The notes: a model not told the origin generated them from the sequence alone. DNA of 64,000 bases from Methanocaldococcus sp. FS406-22 (GCF_000025525.1 NC_013887.1:630729-694728), one strand, 5' to 3'. Shown: positions 8,729-19,114, counted from the stretch's first letter. Translations and numbers: made by a program.

Positions 8729-9418
8729 TTAAATAATAACCTTTTTAGATTTTTTATGTCTTTTAAAATCTAAGGAGCAAGAAACATTGGAGAGATATTT
8801 TAAAGCAATTTCTTTTGCTTTTAATATTTTAGCTTCATCTGGTTTTTCAGCATTTAAATTATTATTATATTTTACATAACCAGTAATTCTATAAGGCAAA
8901 TCCCAATTACTTAAAAACTTAGCTATTTTTTCAATTTCATCTAAATCAACAATATTTGGAATTAAAACTGTATCTATTTCAACTTTAAAATTAAACTCGT
9001 CTCCATTTTCACCTATATAACTTATACAATCCAAAACTTTTTTGTTAGAGCAGGAAGTTAAATATATATGTTTATTTTCATCATAAGCCTTCATATCAAT
9101 ATGTATTTCATCAACTTCAAGTTTATCAAGCATGTCTTTCAAATAATACCCATTTGTAGAAAGCATAAGATAAAACCCTTCATCTTTTAACAATTTTGTT
9201 AGCTCAACCAAATCTTTTTGTAATGTTGGCTCTCCACCAGCAATTAAAATTTTATTTAACCCATAACTCATATTAACTTCTAAAATTTTGTCTAAAATCT
9301 CCTCTACCTTATATTTTTTACAAGCCAAGGGCTTAAAGAAGCAGTATTTACATTTAAAGTTACATCCATAAGTTAGAAGAGTTATTTTATCACTCAAAGA
9401 AATATGAGAGATTAGCAT
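8729..9418 (-). CDS. Radical SAM protein (activating-enzyme-like), 229 aa
   Basis: The CxxxCxxC iron-sulfur motif is CNFKCKYCFF at about residues 19-28, preceded by LTYG. The SAM-binding glycine-rich strand is LIAGGEPTLQ near 59-68. The chain keeps most of the radical SAM barrel (STNGYYL near 87, EIHIDMKAYD near 106, EIDTVLIPNI near 148). The short size and motif order resemble pyruvate formate-lyase or ribonucleotide reductase activating enzymes and the archaeal radical SAM group annotated after them. No partner glycyl-radical enzyme lies nearby. ATG 9418 follows GGTGG. The gene converges on the TrkA-N/DHH gene with a five-base gap. Confidence 0.85.
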   Translation of the reverse strand: MLISHISLSDKITLLTYGCNFKCKYCFFKPLACKKYKVEEILDKILEVNMSYGLNKILIAGGEPTLQKDLVELTKLLKDEGFYLMLSTNGYYLKDMLDKLEVDEIHIDMKAYDENKHIYLTSCSNKKVLDCISYIGENGDEFNFKVEIDTVLIPNIVDLDEIEKIAKFLSNWDLPYRITGYVKYNNNLNAEKPDEAKILKAKEIALKYLSNVSCSLDFKRHKKSKKVII

Positions 9419-9489
9419 TAAACCACCAAATTTTATTTTACGAAATTTTCCAGTCTGTAGGACTTTACAACTTCAGCATTAAATTTTTT

Positions 9490-9659
9490 GATGAAACTGA
9501 AGCGTTAGCTTCAGGCTATAAAAACTGTTAGGTTTTCATCTAATCGAAGCGTTAGCTTCGAGCTACAAAAACTCAAATGAGTTTTTGTTCAATGGAAAGC
9601 TTTGCTTTCCAGCAATGGAAACTTAACGGTTTTCATCTAACTTTTTCTAAAAGTTTCAT
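9490..9659. repeat. Array of four perfect hairpins in the radical-SAM / alpha-glucan phosphorylase spacer
   Basis: Four perfect palindromes follow each other: CTGAAGC-GTTA-GCTTCAG at 9497-9514, TCGAAGC-GTTA-GCTTCGA at 9544-9561, a nine-base stem CAAAAACTC/GAGTTTTTG at 9566-9587 and TGGAAAGC-TTT-GCTTTCCA at 9593-9611. A 13-base direct repeat GGTTTTCATCTAA occurs at 9531 and 9628. ATGAAACT at 9491 pairs with AGTTTCAT at 9652-9659, closing the whole array. The outer arm runs over the stop codon of the phosphorylase gene. No reading frame is evident. Confidence 0.85.
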
Positions 9660-11215
9660 TTATATAGCTTTTCAGCATATTCCTTAGCCATTCTTTCAGC
9701 ATCAAAATATTCAACAATATGATTAACGCAGTTACAAGCTTTCATCCACCACCTTTCAGTATCATATATATCGGCAGCATCTTCCAATAAATTGTAAATG
9801 CAGTTAGCTACATAGGCATCATCATCCCTAACTCCATCGCCAATTGTAAAGCTATCATCCGGATACATCTTAGCCCATTCTACATGCCACCCGTCTAAGG
9901 TGCTCATGTGAATAGAGGCATTCATAGATGCCGTCATTCCAGATGTTCCAGATGCTTCATGATTTAGTTTTGGTGTGTTAAGCCAAATATCTGAACCCTG
10001 CTTTAACATCTTACTTAATTTTAACTCATAACCAGTTAATATGGTGGCTCCTTTCATATCCCTTGTCTTTGACACAATCCAGTTGAATGTTGCTATCATA
10101 TTGTGGTCATTAGGATGAGGTTTCCCTGCCCAAATAACCTGTATTCTTTTCTTTTTTAATAGTTCAAGTAATCTCATCTCATCATGAAGCAATATATGAG
10201 GTCTTTTATAGGCAGTAAATCTCCTTGCCCAAACAACGGTTAATCTATCTTTTTTAAACAATTTTCCAGTTTGGTCAGCAACTTCCTCAAACAAAATTTC
10301 TTTTAATTCCATTTTTCTCTCTCTTAGCATATCTATATCATATTTTTTAGCAGCCTCCCTAATAATTGGGTCTTGCCAATAATGTCTATCTTGAGCGTTA
10401 GTTATTGCCACTATTTCACATCTATCTTTAACCCAGCTCCACATTCTATCGCAAACTTCTTTATGCTTTTTAGAGACAGCATTAGCTCTCTTACAAACTC
10501 TTAAGGCACAAACTGTGTAGTTAAATGGATTTCCTCCTAACTTTTCAGCTAATTTTACATCAACATTTCCAAAGAACCCCATAGATTTTAATAAATTAAT
10601 GTCCTGAGTTTCATTCCCTTCTGGTAGTGGGGTGTGAGTAGTGAAAACTGTATGTTCTCTTGTATATTCAAGCCCATACTCTTCTATCAGCTTAAAAACC
10701 AATGGTAAAGGATGGGGCTCATTCATGTGGAAGAGCTTTACATTTTCACATTCTTTTATAACCTTATATCCTCCAACACCTAAAACAATCTGTTGAGCTA
10801 TATGAAGTATGTTGTTGGCATCATACAATTTATGGGTTATAGTTCTTGAGAAGTCATCATTTTCTGGAATATCAGTTGTCAGAAAATATATTGGGCAAGT
10901 TCCAAAGACATCCTCCTCTAATTTATAGGCTTTAACCCAGACAGTGTTGTTATTTATTGTAACCGGGACTTTTAATTTGATATCCTCTAAGAAATCATAA
11001 TATTTCCTTATATATTCAACTTTCATTTTTCCTTCTCTATCTCTTAATTGGTCATAATATCCATAACTCCATAATATTGAAACCCCCACAAGAGGTTGAT
11101 TCAATCTTTTAGCAGCCCTAAAATGTGAGCCGGCTAAAAATCCCAATCCTCCAGCATAGGTTTTTAGTGGCTGATGTATTGCAAATTCCATACAGAAATA
11201 AGCAGTTGGTTTCAT
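9656..11215 (-). CDS. Alpha-glucan phosphorylase (glycogen/maltodextrin phosphorylase family), 519 aa
   Basis: This is the short archaeal/thermophile type of glycosyltransferase family 35, which splits alpha-1,4-glucans with phosphate to glucose 1-phosphate using pyridoxal phosphate. Conserved features include YFCMEFAIHQPLKTYAGGLGFLAGSH at the N terminus (in two parts, CMEFAI and YAGGLG), FTTHTPLPEGNE near residue 195, VVWARRFTAYKRPHILL near 325 and LNTPKLNHEASGTSGMTASMNASIH near 410-435. The SGTSGMTA stretch sits at the phosphate and sugar site. The start ATG follows GGGAGG. It lies nine bases downstream of a small membrane protein gene, so the two are likely one operon. Confidence 0.9.
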   Translation of the reverse strand: MKPTAYFCMEFAIHQPLKTYAGGLGFLAGSHFRAAKRLNQPLVGVSILWSYGYYDQLRDREGKMKVEYIRKYYDFLEDIKLKVPVTINNNTVWVKAYKLEEDVFGTCPIYFLTTDIPENDDFSRTITHKLYDANNILHIAQQIVLGVGGYKVIKECENVKLFHMNEPHPLPLVFKLIEEYGLEYTREHTVFTTHTPLPEGNETQDINLLKSMGFFGNVDVKLAEKLGGNPFNYTVCALRVCKRANAVSKKHKEVCDRMWSWVKDRCEIVAITNAQDRHYWQDPIIREAAKKYDIDMLRERKMELKEILFEEVADQTGKLFKKDRLTVVWARRFTAYKRPHILLHDEMRLLELLKKKRIQVIWAGKPHPNDHNMIATFNWIVSKTRDMKGATILTGYELKLSKMLKQGSDIWLNTPKLNHEASGTSGMTASMNASIHMSTLDGWHVEWAKMYPDDSFTIGDGVRDDDAYVANCIYNLLEDAADIYDTERWWMKACNCVNHIVEYFDAERMAKEYAEKLYK

Positions 11216-11224
11216 TTTCCTCCC

Positions 11225-11590
11225 TCAATTTTTGCTTTTTTCAATGATAGGAATTAAATGAAGTTCTTTATTTTTTAAATAATGTCTTATTAAAATGAAA
11301 TTAACTGTTCCTATCATTATTACCCCAAATATCAACTCATAAAGTCCTAATAAAGAATCTATCCTTGACAATTTAAGGTAAATAAGCAATATTGCAATAG
11401 TTAGAACACCCCTGACAAGTTCTACTTTTATTTTTTCAGATTTTGTTAAATTTTTGTCTAAAAAATAATATGAACTTATGAAATCAATTTTTTTGCCATA
11501 CTGTTTATTTAATATAGCCCAGCTAACAATCCATGGTATGATTATTGAATATATTACAATGGAGAAAACTACAACCAAACTAATTAACAT
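11225..11590 (-). CDS. Small integral membrane protein, about 121 aa, unknown
   Basis: The protein has three predicted membrane spans (about residues 3-25, 65-85 and 88-108), a short positively charged loop and a charged C terminus. I do not recognise a family. The upstream ATG 11620 would add ten residues, but ATG 11590 has GGGGAT four bases before it and is preferred. It precedes the phosphorylase gene by nine bases and is probably co-transcribed. Nothing in the sequence links it functionally to glucan breakdown. Confidence 0.65.
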   Translation of the reverse strand: MLISLVVVFSIVIYSIIIPWIVSWAILNKQYGKKIDFISSYYFLDKNLTKSEKIKVELVRGVLTIAILLIYLKLSRIDSLLGLYELIFGVIMIGTVNFILIRHYLKNKELHLIPIIEKSKN

Positions 11591-11827
11591 TGTAATCCCC
11601 GGAAATATTTTGGTGTGCATAAATTAAATTTAATGTGTTAATGCTATCTATTTTATTTATGTGGTTTCTTTTTTATGTTTATCCCTTTAAATTCTTAGAT
11701 AGTTCTTACTAAGTATAAATATTTGAATATTCAATTTATACATGGTAAAGGTCTTATAGTTAGTTGAGAATAAAATAAGTAAAAGAAACTTTATCGAACT
11801 TCGAAAATATTTAATTACGTGATTATT

Positions 11828-14800
11828 ATGGTTCATGTTGCATGCTCTGAAAACATGAAAAAATATTTTGAAAACATTGTTAATGAAGTTGAAAAAATTT
11901 ACAAAATAGCTGAAGAGTGTAGAAAAAAAGGTTTTGACCCAGTTGATGAAGTTGAAATTCCTTTAGCTGCTGATATGGCTGATAGGGTTGAAGGATTGGT
12001 TGGGCCGAAAGGTGTGGCTGAGAGAATTAGAGAGTTAGTTAAAGAGTTAGGTAAAGAACCAGCGGCATTGGAGATTGCTAAAGAAATTGTAGAAGGCAAA
12101 TTTGGAAACTTTGATAAGGAAAAGAAGGCAGAGCAAGCAGTTAGAACAGCTTTAGCTGTATTAACTGAAGGGATTGTCGCTGCACCATTAGAAGGAATTG
12201 CAGACGTTAAAATCAAAAAAAACCCAGATGGAACTGAATATTTAGCCATTTACTACGCAGGACCTATAAGAAGTGCTGGAGGAACTGCACAAGCTCTATC
12301 TGTCTTAGTTGGGGATTTCGTAAGAAAGGCAATGGGTTTAGATAGGTATAAACCAACAGAGGATGAGATTGAGAGATATGTTGAGGAGGTTGAGCTATAC
12401 CAATCAGAAGTTGGGAGCTTCCAATACAATCCAACGGCAGATGAGATTAGAACAGCTATAAGAAATATTCCAATTGAGATTACTGGAGAGGCTACAGATG
12501 ATGTAGAAGTTTCTGGGCATAGAGATTTGCCGAGGGTAGAGACAAACCAACTAAGGGGAGGGGCATTATTAGTTTTGGTTGAGGGGGTCTTGCTAAAAGC
12601 TCCTAAAATATTGAGGCACGTTGATAAATTAGGAATAGAGGGATGGGATTGGCTTAAGGATTTAATGAGTAAAAAAGAAGAAAAAGAGGAAGAAAAGGAC
12701 GAAAAAGTAGATGAAGAAGAAATAGATGAAGAGGAAGAAGAGATAAGTGGATACTGGAGAGATGTTAAGATAGAAGCAAACAAAAAGTTTATAAGTGAAG
12801 TTATTGCTGGGAGACCAGTATTTGCCCATCCTTCAAAGGTTGGAGGGTTTAGGCTAAGATATGGAAGAAGTAGAAATACTGGCTTCGCTACTCAAGGATT
12901 TCATCCAGCTTTGATGTATTTGGTAGATGAATTTATGGCTGTTGGAACTCAGCTAAAAACTGAGAGGCCGGGAAAAGCTACCTGCGTTGTGCCAGTTGAT
13001 AGTATTGAACCACCAATTGTCAAGCTAAAAAATGGAGATGTTATTAGGGTTGATACAATAGAGAAAGCTATAGAGGTTAGAGATAGAGTTGAGGAAATTT
13101 TATTCTTAGGAGATGTTTTAGTTAATTATGGGGATTTCTTAGAGAACAACCACCCATTATTGCCAAGCTGTTGGTGTGAAGAGTGGTATGAGAAGCTATT
13201 GATAGCTAATAATATAGAGTATGATAAGAAGTTTATAAAAAATCCAAAGCCAGAAGAAGCTGTTAAATTTGCTTTAAAAACAGAAACCCCATTGCATCCA
13301 AGATTTACATACCATTGGCATGATGTTAGTAAGGAGGATATAATCTTATTAAGAAAATGGCTATTAAAAGGAAAAGAAGATAATTTTGAAGGAAAAAAAG
13401 TTTGGATTGTTGATTTAGAGACAGAGGATGATAAAAAAGCTAAGAGAATTTTAGAATTAATTGGTTGCTGTCACTTAGTTAGAAATAAAAAGGTTATAAT
13501 TGAAGAATACTATCCTTTACTCTACTCATTAGGATTTGATGTTGAGAATAAAAAGGATTTAGTTGATAATATAGATGAAATTCTAAAAACAGCTAAGAAC
13601 AGCATGCATCTTATAAATCTATTAGCCCCATTTGAAGTTAGAAGAAACACCTATGTCTATGTTGGAGCAAGGATGGGAAGACCAGAGAAAGCTGCTCCAA
13701 GAAAGATGAAGCCCCCAGTTAATGGGCTGTTCCCAATAGGCAATGCTGGAGGGCAAGTGAGATTGATAAACAAGGCAGTTGAAGAAAACAACACAGATGA
13801 TATTGATGTTTCCTATACAAGATGTCCAAATTGTGGAAAAATCTCTTTATATAGAGTCTGTCCATTCTGTGGAACTAAGGTAGAGTTAGACAAATTTGGA
13901 CGAATTAAAGCTCCTTTAAAGGATTATTGGTATGCTGCTTTAAAGAGATTGGGTATAAATAAGCCAGGAGATGTTAAATGTATTAAAGGGATGACTTCAA
14001 AGCAGAAGATTGTTGAGCCATTAGAAAAAGCTATATTGAGGGCTATGAATGAGGTCTATGTCTTTAAAGATGGAACTACAAGATTTGATTGCACTGATGT
14101 GCCAGTAACTCACTTTAAACCAAATGAGATAAATGTTACTGTTGAAAAGTTGAGAGAGCTTGGCTATGACAAAGATATCTATGGCAATGAGCTGGTTGAT
14201 GGAGAGCAAGTTGTTGAGCTAAAGCCACAAGATGTAATTATTCCAGAGAGCTGTGCAGAGTACTTTGTTAGAGTAGCTAATTTTATAGATGATTTATTGG
14301 AAAAATTCTATAAGGTTGAGAGATTTTACAATGTAAAGAAGAAGGAGGATTTAATTGGGCATTTAGTTATTGGTATGGCACCTCACACATCAGCAGGAAT
14401 GGTTGGAAGAATTATTGGATATACAAAAGCGAATGTTGGATATGCTCACCCTTATTTCCATGCTGCAAAGAGAAGAAACTGCTTCCCAGGAGATACAAGA
14501 ATTTTGGTAAATATCGATGGAAATGTTGAAAGAATCACCCTAAAAGAACTCTATGAATTATTTGATGAGAAGGATGAAGTATTTGAAAAAGATGCATTCA
14601 TAAGAAAGAAGCCAAAGAGGGATATTAAGGTTTATTCCTTTGATGTAGAAAATAAAAAAGTAGTTTTAACAGATATTGAAGAGGTTATAAAGTTACAATC
14701 TCCAAATCATTTGATAAAGATAACTATAGATGGAAATAGAGAGTTTATAACAACCCACGACCATCCAGTTATGGTTTATGAAAATGGCAAATTTATCAAA

Positions 14801-16690
14801 AAATTAGCAATGGATGTTAAAGAAGGAGATTTAATGCTAATCCCAAAGATTGAGTTTGAAGAAGATGATATAGAAGAATTTGACCTATTAAAAGAATTCT
14901 CAAAAGAGGAGTTTAAAGATTTATGGAGTATTTTGAGAGTTAGGGGTATTAGCAATTGGATTAAAGAAAATATTGATAAAACATTAGTTAGAGAGTTGAA
15001 GTTAAATGATTATTTGAGATATGATACAATACCATTGGATAAACTTCTAATCTTATTAGAGAAATCAAACTTAACGGTTGATGATGTTCCAAAGGACTGT
15101 TATATTGCTGTTAGAAGAGATAAAGTTAATATTAAAAGAATTATTAAGATTGAGCCATTATTAAAGTTGATTGGATACTATCTCTCTGAAGGATATGCGA
15201 GAGAATCAGAGAGTGTTTATCAGCTAAGCTTCTCAGCTCATGAAGAGGAACTTAGAGAGAATATTAAAAAAGCTATAAGGGAAGCATTTGGAGACGTAAA
15301 TATCTATGAAAACAAAGAGGAAGGAAAGCTAACATTATCATCAAGAGTTGTTTATTTATTCTTTACAAGAGTTTTAAAGATTGGTAAAAAAGCCAAGTCA
15401 AAGAGAGTTCCAAGCTTTGTCTTTAAATTACCAAAAGAGAAAGTTAAATTAATGCTCTCTGCATACTTTGATGGAGATGGAACTGCTTTAACAACAAAAC
15501 CAAGAGTTGCCGTTTATAGTGCAAATAAAAAATTGTTGGAGGATATCGATTTATTGCTAAATAGATTTGGTATTAAAACTTACTGGACAGTTGATGAAAA
15601 TGCAAATGAAAGAGATGGAAGTTGTGTAAAGAAATATTATGAAGAGAGAGGAAAAGAAGCTCCAAAGTCAGTAGTTTATGCTTTAAACATAGCTGGGCAT
15701 TATTATGATATATTCTTTAAAGAGATTGGCTTTTTCTTAGAAAGAAAGCAGAAAGTTTATGAATTGCATAAAAATAGGGTAAAAAGAATAGATGAAAGTG
15801 ATTGGGAGGAAGGATGGTATTGTAAAGTTAGAAAGGTTGAGATAATAAAATCAGAGGATGAGTTTATATATTCATTGAATGCTAAGAACCACCATAATGT
15901 AATTATAAATGAGAATATTCAAACATATCAATGTGATGGAGATGAAGATTCTTTCTTTTTGCTATTAGACGCGTTTTTGAACTTTTCTAAGAAATTCCTG
16001 CCAGATAAAAGAGGAGGGCAGATGGATGCCCCACTGGTATTAACAACAATCTTAGACCCAAAGGAGGTTGATGGAGAAGTTCATAATATGGATACAATGT
16101 GGAGCTATCCTTTAGAGTTTTATGAAAAGACATTAGAAATGCCTTCACCAAAGGAGGTTAAGGAGTTTATGGAGACTGTTGAAGATAGGTTAGGAAAGCC
16201 AGAGCAGTATGAAGGAATTGGCTACACTCACGAAACCTCAAGAATTGATTTAGGGCCGAAAATTTGTGCTTACAAAACCTTGGGTTCAATGTTAGAAAAA
16301 ACCACTTCTCAATTATCAGTTGCTAAAAAGATTAGAGCTACAGACGAGAGAGATGTTGCTGAAAAAGTAATTCAATCCCACTTCATCCCAGATTTGATTG
16401 GAAATTTAAGGGCTTTTTCAAGGCAGGCAGTTAGATGTAAGTGTGGGGCTAAATATAGAAGAATCCCATTGAAAGGAGTTTGTCCAAAGTGTGGCTCTAA
16501 GTTGATACTAACTGTTTCAAAGGGAGCCGTTGAGAAGTATATGGATGTTGCAGAGAAGATGGCTGAGGAGTATGATGTAAATGATTATATAAAACAAAGA
16601 TTAAAAATAATTAAAGATGGAATTAATTCAATATTTGAAAACGAAAAGAGTAGGCAAGTTAAGTTAAGTGATTTCTTTAAGATAGAATAA
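11828..16690 (+). CDS. polC: DNA polymerase II (PolD) large subunit DP2, intein-containing precursor
   Basis: This is the catalytic subunit of the archaeal family D replicative polymerase: 1620 residues as precursor, about 1136 after splicing. The N-terminal block includes [22 protein letters not shown] near residue 142. An acidic low-complexity insertion (Lys/Glu runs) lies near 280-305. A zinc finger CPNC..CPFC is near 665-680, and the catalytic aspartates are in CDGDEDS just after the intein. A second zinc finger, [15 protein letters not shown], lies near the end. The last residues QVKLSDFF form a PCNA-interacting PIP box. The start is ATG 11828, because GTGAT at 11819-11823 serves as its ribosome binding site; GTG 11819 is part of that site. 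The small subunit gene is not in the window. Confidence 0.95.
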   Translation: MVHVACSENMKKYFENIVNEVEKIYKIAEECRKKGFDPVDEVEIPLAADMADRVEGLVGPKGVAERIRELVKELGKEPAALEIAKEIVEGKFGNFDKEKKAEQAVRTALAVLTEGIVAAPLEGIADVKIKKNPDGTEYLAIYYAGPIRSAGGTAQALSVLVGDFVRKAMGLDRYKPTEDEIERYVEEVELYQSEVGSFQYNPTADEIRTAIRNIPIEITGEATDDVEVSGHRDLPRVETNQLRGGALLVLVEGVLLKAPKILRHVDKLGIEGWDWLKDLMSKKEEKEEEKDEKVDEEEIDEEEEEISGYWRDVKIEANKKFISEVIAGRPVFAHPSKVGGFRLRYGRSRNTGFATQGFHPALMYLVDEFMAVGTQLKTERPGKATCVVPVDSIEPPIVKLKNGDVIRVDTIEKAIEVRDRVEEILFLGDVLVNYGDFLENNHPLLPSCWCEEWYEKLLIANNIEYDKKFIKNPKPEEAVKFALKTETPLHPRFTYHWHDVSKEDIILLRKWLLKGKEDNFEGKKVWIVDLETEDDKKAKRILELIGCCHLVRNKKVIIEEYYPLLYSLGFDVENKKDLVDNIDEILKTAKNSMHLINLLAPFEVRRNTYVYVGARMGRPEKAAPRKMKPPVNGLFPIGNAGGQVRLINKAVEENNTDDIDVSYTRCPNCGKISLYRVCPFCGTKVELDKFGRIKAPLKDYWYAALKRLGINKPGDVKCIKGMTSKQKIVEPLEKAILRAMNEVYVFKDGTTRFDCTDVPVTHFKPNEINVTVEKLRELGYDKDIYGNELVDGEQVVELKPQDVIIPESCAEYFVRVANFIDDLLEKFYKVERFYNVKKKEDLIGHLVIGMAPHTSAGMVGRIIGYTKANVGYAHPYFHAAKRRNCFPGDTRILVNIDGNVERITLKELYELFDEKDEVFEKDAFIRKKPKRDIKVYSFDVENKKVVLTDIEEVIKLQSPNHLIKITIDGNREFITTHDHPVMVYENGKFIKKLAMDVKEGDLMLIPKIEFEEDDIEEFDLLKEFSKEEFKDLWSILRVRGISNWIKENIDKTLVRELKLNDYLRYDTIPLDKLLILLEKSNLTVDDVPKDCYIAVRRDKVNIKRIIKIEPLLKLIGYYLSEGYARESESVYQLSFSAHEEELRENIKKAIREAFGDVNIYENKEEGKLTLSSRVVYLFFTRVLKIGKKAKSKRVPSFVFKLPKEKVKLMLSAYFDGDGTALTTKPRVAVYSANKKLLEDIDLLLNRFGIKTYWTVDENANERDGSCVKKYYEERGKEAPKSVVYALNIAGHYYDIFFKEIGFFLERKQKVYELHKNRVKRIDESDWEEGWYCKVRKVEIIKSEDEFIYSLNAKNHHNVIINENIQTYQCDGDEDSFFLLLDAFLNFSKKFLPDKRGGQMDAPLVLTTILDPKEVDGEVHNMDTMWSYPLEFYEKTLEMPSPKEVKEFMETVEDRLGKPEQYEGIGYTHETSRIDLGPKICAYKTLGSMLEKTTSQLSVAKKIRATDERDVAEKVIQSHFIPDLIGNLRAFSRQAVRCKCGAKYRRIPLKGVCPKCGSKLILTVSKGAVEKYMDVAEKMAEEYDVNDYIKQRLKIIKDGINSIFENEKSRQVKLSDFFKIE
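14480..15931 (+). mobile_element. Intein in PolD large subunit with LAGLIDADG homing-endonuclease motifs, 484 aa
   Basis: The intein runs from Cys (TGC 14480) in [11 protein letters not shown] to Gln (CAA 15929) in TYQ/CDGDED, in frame with both exteins. Block A is [10 protein letters not shown]. Block B is [11 protein letters not shown] with the conserved TxxH. The two dodecapeptide motifs are [12 protein letters not shown] and [12 protein letters not shown], so a homing endonuclease domain is present and keeps acidic residues. The C-terminal splice block reads [18 protein letters not shown]. The last intein residue is Gln rather than Asn, and the penultimate one is Tyr rather than His. The insertion point directly precedes the catalytic DGDED of the polymerase, the same class of site as the Pyrococcus DP2 intein. 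Confidence 0.93.
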
Positions 16691-16722
16691 TAAAATTTTA
16701 AAAATTTTTAAATTTTTTCTAA
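16691..16722 (+). terminator. T-rich terminator after the PolD gene
   Basis: Runs of four to six T residues (AAAATTTTAAAAATTTTTAAATTTTTTC) follow the stop codon at once. Oligo-T tracts without a GC hairpin are the usual archaeal termination signal. The next gene starts at 16737, so termination is probably partial. Confidence 0.4.
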
Positions 16723-16736
16723 GAAGTGGTGGAACT

Positions 16737-17615
16737 ATGAAAGTTATTCCCTTAGCTTCTGAAAGTTTGGGGGTCAGGTCTTTAGCAACATATGTTAAAA
16801 CAAAAGATGTAGGGATTTTAATAGACCCCGGAGTAGCTTTAGCCCCAGATAGGTATGGTTTAAAACCAAATGATATAGAATTTGAAAAATTGAGGGAGAT
16901 GAGAAATAAACTCAATGACTATGCAAAAAAGTCTGATATTATAACTATCTCCCACTATCATTATGACCACTATACTCCATTTTTTGATGACATATACTTA
17001 GAATCAAAAGATTATGCTAAAGAGTTATATAAAGATAAGATTTTGTTAATAAAGCATCCTACTGAGTTTATAAATAAAAGCCAAATGGAGAGGGCAAAAA
17101 AATTTTTAGAGGGTGTTAAAGATATTGCAAAAAAGATTGAATTTGCTGACAACAAAACCTTTAAATTTGGAAAGACAGAAATAAAATTTTCTCCACCATT
17201 CCCACATGGGAGAGATGACAAGTTAGGCTATGTTTTGATAACTACAGTTAAAGAAGGGAAGTTTAAGTTTATGCACACTTCCGATACTCAGGGGGTAATA
17301 TTTGATGATATTAGAGATTATATAGTTAAAGAAAAGCCCAACCTAATACTTATGGGAGGGCCGCCAACATATTTAATGCATAGATATGGAAAAAAGAACT
17401 TAGAAAAAACTAACGAAAACTTAAAATATATAGTTGAAAATACTGGGGCTGAGCTTATAATCGACCACCATCTATTGAGGGATAAAAAGTTTAGAGAAAA
17501 AATTAATGTTGATTTTAAAACAGTTGCTGAGTTTTTAGGAGAGAAGAATTTATTGTTGGAGGCATATAGGAAAGAGATTAAGCAGGGGAAAGATATTAAT
17601 GAGTTGTTTAAATAA
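16737..17615 (+). CDS. UPF0282 metallo-beta-lactamase-fold protein
   Basis: The metal-binding HxHxDH motif is SHYHYDHYTP at about residues 78-87. A further HTSDTQGV near 181-188 and DHHLLRDKKF near 244 supply the remaining ligands expected for a two-metal hydrolase. The 292-residue length fits the archaeal UPF0282 family. The substrate is unknown; related folds include RNA-processing nucleases and phosphodiesterases. GGTGG before the ATG supports the start. It follows the PolD gene by 46 bases and precedes a box C/D sRNA. Confidence 0.88.
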   Translation: MKVIPLASESLGVRSLATYVKTKDVGILIDPGVALAPDRYGLKPNDIEFEKLREMRNKLNDYAKKSDIITISHYHYDHYTPFFDDIYLESKDYAKELYKDKILLIKHPTEFINKSQMERAKKFLEGVKDIAKKIEFADNKTFKFGKTEIKFSPPFPHGRDDKLGYVLITTVKEGKFKFMHTSDTQGVIFDDIRDYIVKEKPNLILMGGPPTYLMHRYGKKNLEKTNENLKYIVENTGAELIIDHHLLRDKKFREKINVDFKTVAEFLGEKNLLLEAYRKEIKQGKDINELFK

Positions 17616-17623
17616 TTTATTTC

Positions 17624-17690
17624 GCGTCGATGATGAAAGTTACCCCCACCGACCTTTTTGGGATGAAGAAATCGGCACTAACTGAGACGC
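17624..17690 (+). ncRNA. Box C/D sRNA (2'-O-methylation guide)
   Basis: A complete box C/D architecture is visible. A terminal stem GCGTC (17624-17628) pairs with GACGC (17686-17690). Box C is ATGATGA at 17630-17636 and box D is CTGA at 17682-17685. Internal C' is GGGATGA at 17660-17666, one mismatch from consensus. A weaker D' (CCGA) lies at 17649-17652. The D' guide is the 12 bases 17637-17648 and the D guide lies just before 17682. The 67-base size and 12-base guide spacing are typical of archaeal sRNPs with L7Ae, Nop5 and fibrillarin. Targets were not identified by eye. Confidence 0.85.
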
Positions 17691-17731
17691 ACTATTTATT
17701 AAAATTTTGAACTACCTATTAAGGGATTTTT

Positions 17732-19081
17732 ATGTTTGTAGATGAGATTATAAACAATTTAAAAGGGAATGAATTTCTGAACACCTCTCTTTTAACTAAA
17801 AGTAACAGAAATAGATTATATTATGCAGTAAAACAGCCAGATGGCAATATAAAGGTAGTTCTTCCATTTGTTTTTGAAAATAAAAATTTTTTAAAACTTT
17901 CTGAATATAAGGAGGGTATAGAAGGAGCTACGCAGAGAGTTATTGAGGAAATAAAGCAGGAAATAATTAAGAAAAAGAGATTTTTGCCATTAGCAGGATA
18001 TTTTGGTAGAATCTATAAAGCTTTATATGAACCTTTAACAGTAGTGAATTGCGATTTAAATTTGGGATATGATTTGTGGAAAGCTGATAGATACAACTAC
18101 ATTGAAGGGGATAGGATATATTTAATGCTTAGGATGATTTTTAAAGAAAAAGATGTTAAAGAGATTGTTAAACAGATTAATAACTTGTGTTATGATTTAG
18201 ATAAATTTATTAAAAACATTTCAATTGATTTACTAATTGATGAAGCTAAAAATATTATGAATCAAAAATATCTTAGGGACAAATTAGACGAACTTGGTTT
18301 AGTTTGCTTTATAGCAAATAACTCAAAGCCAGCAAGAAAATATACTGAAGTTAGGAGGCATTATAGAATAGCAGGACCTAAAGATGTAAATATCCCTTTT
18401 GAATGTCCAGAAGAACTTGAACCAATAGAGATAGAGCTTAAGTATGGTAAAAAAGTTAAAGGGCTTGGTATAAAAAAGAAGGAGATATTTATAATCACTG
18501 GAAGAAATGCCCAGGGAAAAACAACTCTCTTACAAGCAATAGATAGTGGGAGAGACGACCACTTAATTGGAGATGGTAGGGAGTTTATAATAACTACTAA
18601 AAGCTTATCTAAGGCATCAACAGGAAGTATGGAGATGAGTGGGCAAGATATAAGCTTATTTTTTCAAAAATTACCTCCAGGGATTAAGGGCTCTCCTAAA
18701 GCAGTTTATGGAACAGCTTCTGGCTCAATGTATATGGCTTATCAAATACAGAGGGCTATAAAGAATAAAACTAAGCTTATTTTGATAGATGAGGACAACT
18801 CAGCAGTAAATTTATTGGTTAGTGGGGTTCTAAGTAAGTGGTTTGAGGGAGTTAAATCATTATCTGAGATAATCATGGAAAATAGGGAAAAGCTCGGAGA
18901 TAGCTCTTTTATTATAGTTACAAGTTCGTTGGATTTATTAACGGCTTTGGGAGATAGAGCTATTTACTTAGAAGACCATAAAGCTAAGTATCTTGATTTG
19001 AATTATTTTAGAGAAGAACTTGGAAGATATTATTTGGAGTTGGCTTCCAAATTTATTGGAATAGGACTTTCCCAGGAATAA
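17732..19081 (+). CDS. Predicted ABC-class ATPase, 449 aa
   Basis: The C-terminal two thirds match the 'predicted ATPase of the ABC class' family. Walker A is ITGRNAQGKTTLLQAI near residue 258, followed by DHLIGDGREFIITT. A signature-like STGSMEMSGQDISLFF, then GTASGSMYMAYQIQRAI and the Walker B LILIDEDNSAVNLLV near 350, complete the set. The family occurs in archaea, bacteria and protists; a trypanosome member binds RNA during editing, so an RNA-related role is possible. There are no membrane segments, so this is not a transporter subunit. The neighbouring sRNA and UPF0179 genes offer no firm functional link. Confidence 0.85.
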   Translation: MFVDEIINNLKGNEFLNTSLLTKSNRNRLYYAVKQPDGNIKVVLPFVFENKNFLKLSEYKEGIEGATQRVIEEIKQEIIKKKRFLPLAGYFGRIYKALYEPLTVVNCDLNLGYDLWKADRYNYIEGDRIYLMLRMIFKEKDVKEIVKQINNLCYDLDKFIKNISIDLLIDEAKNIMNQKYLRDKLDELGLVCFIANNSKPARKYTEVRRHYRIAGPKDVNIPFECPEELEPIEIELKYGKKVKGLGIKKKEIFIITGRNAQGKTTLLQAIDSGRDDHLIGDGREFIITTKSLSKASTGSMEMSGQDISLFFQKLPPGIKGSPKAVYGTASGSMYMAYQIQRAIKNKTKLILIDEDNSAVNLLVSGVLSKWFEGVKSLSEIIMENREKLGDSSFIIVTSSLDLLTALGDRAIYLEDHKAKYLDLNYFREELGRYYLELASKFIGIGLSQE

Positions 19082-19114
19082 ATATTCTGTTGCACATTAA
19101 CATCCTTTAGATGT

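Noticed and set aside
9490..9611. CRISPR array
   Set aside because: The repeated hairpins differ in sequence and are not separated by spacers of regular length. No cas genes are present. They are palindromes of different sequence and not direct repeats.
12253..12783. Long open frames antisense to PolD and other genes
   Set aside because: They mirror the real genes in composition, have no ribosome binding sites and encode Ser/Ile-rich artefacts typical of the opposite strand.
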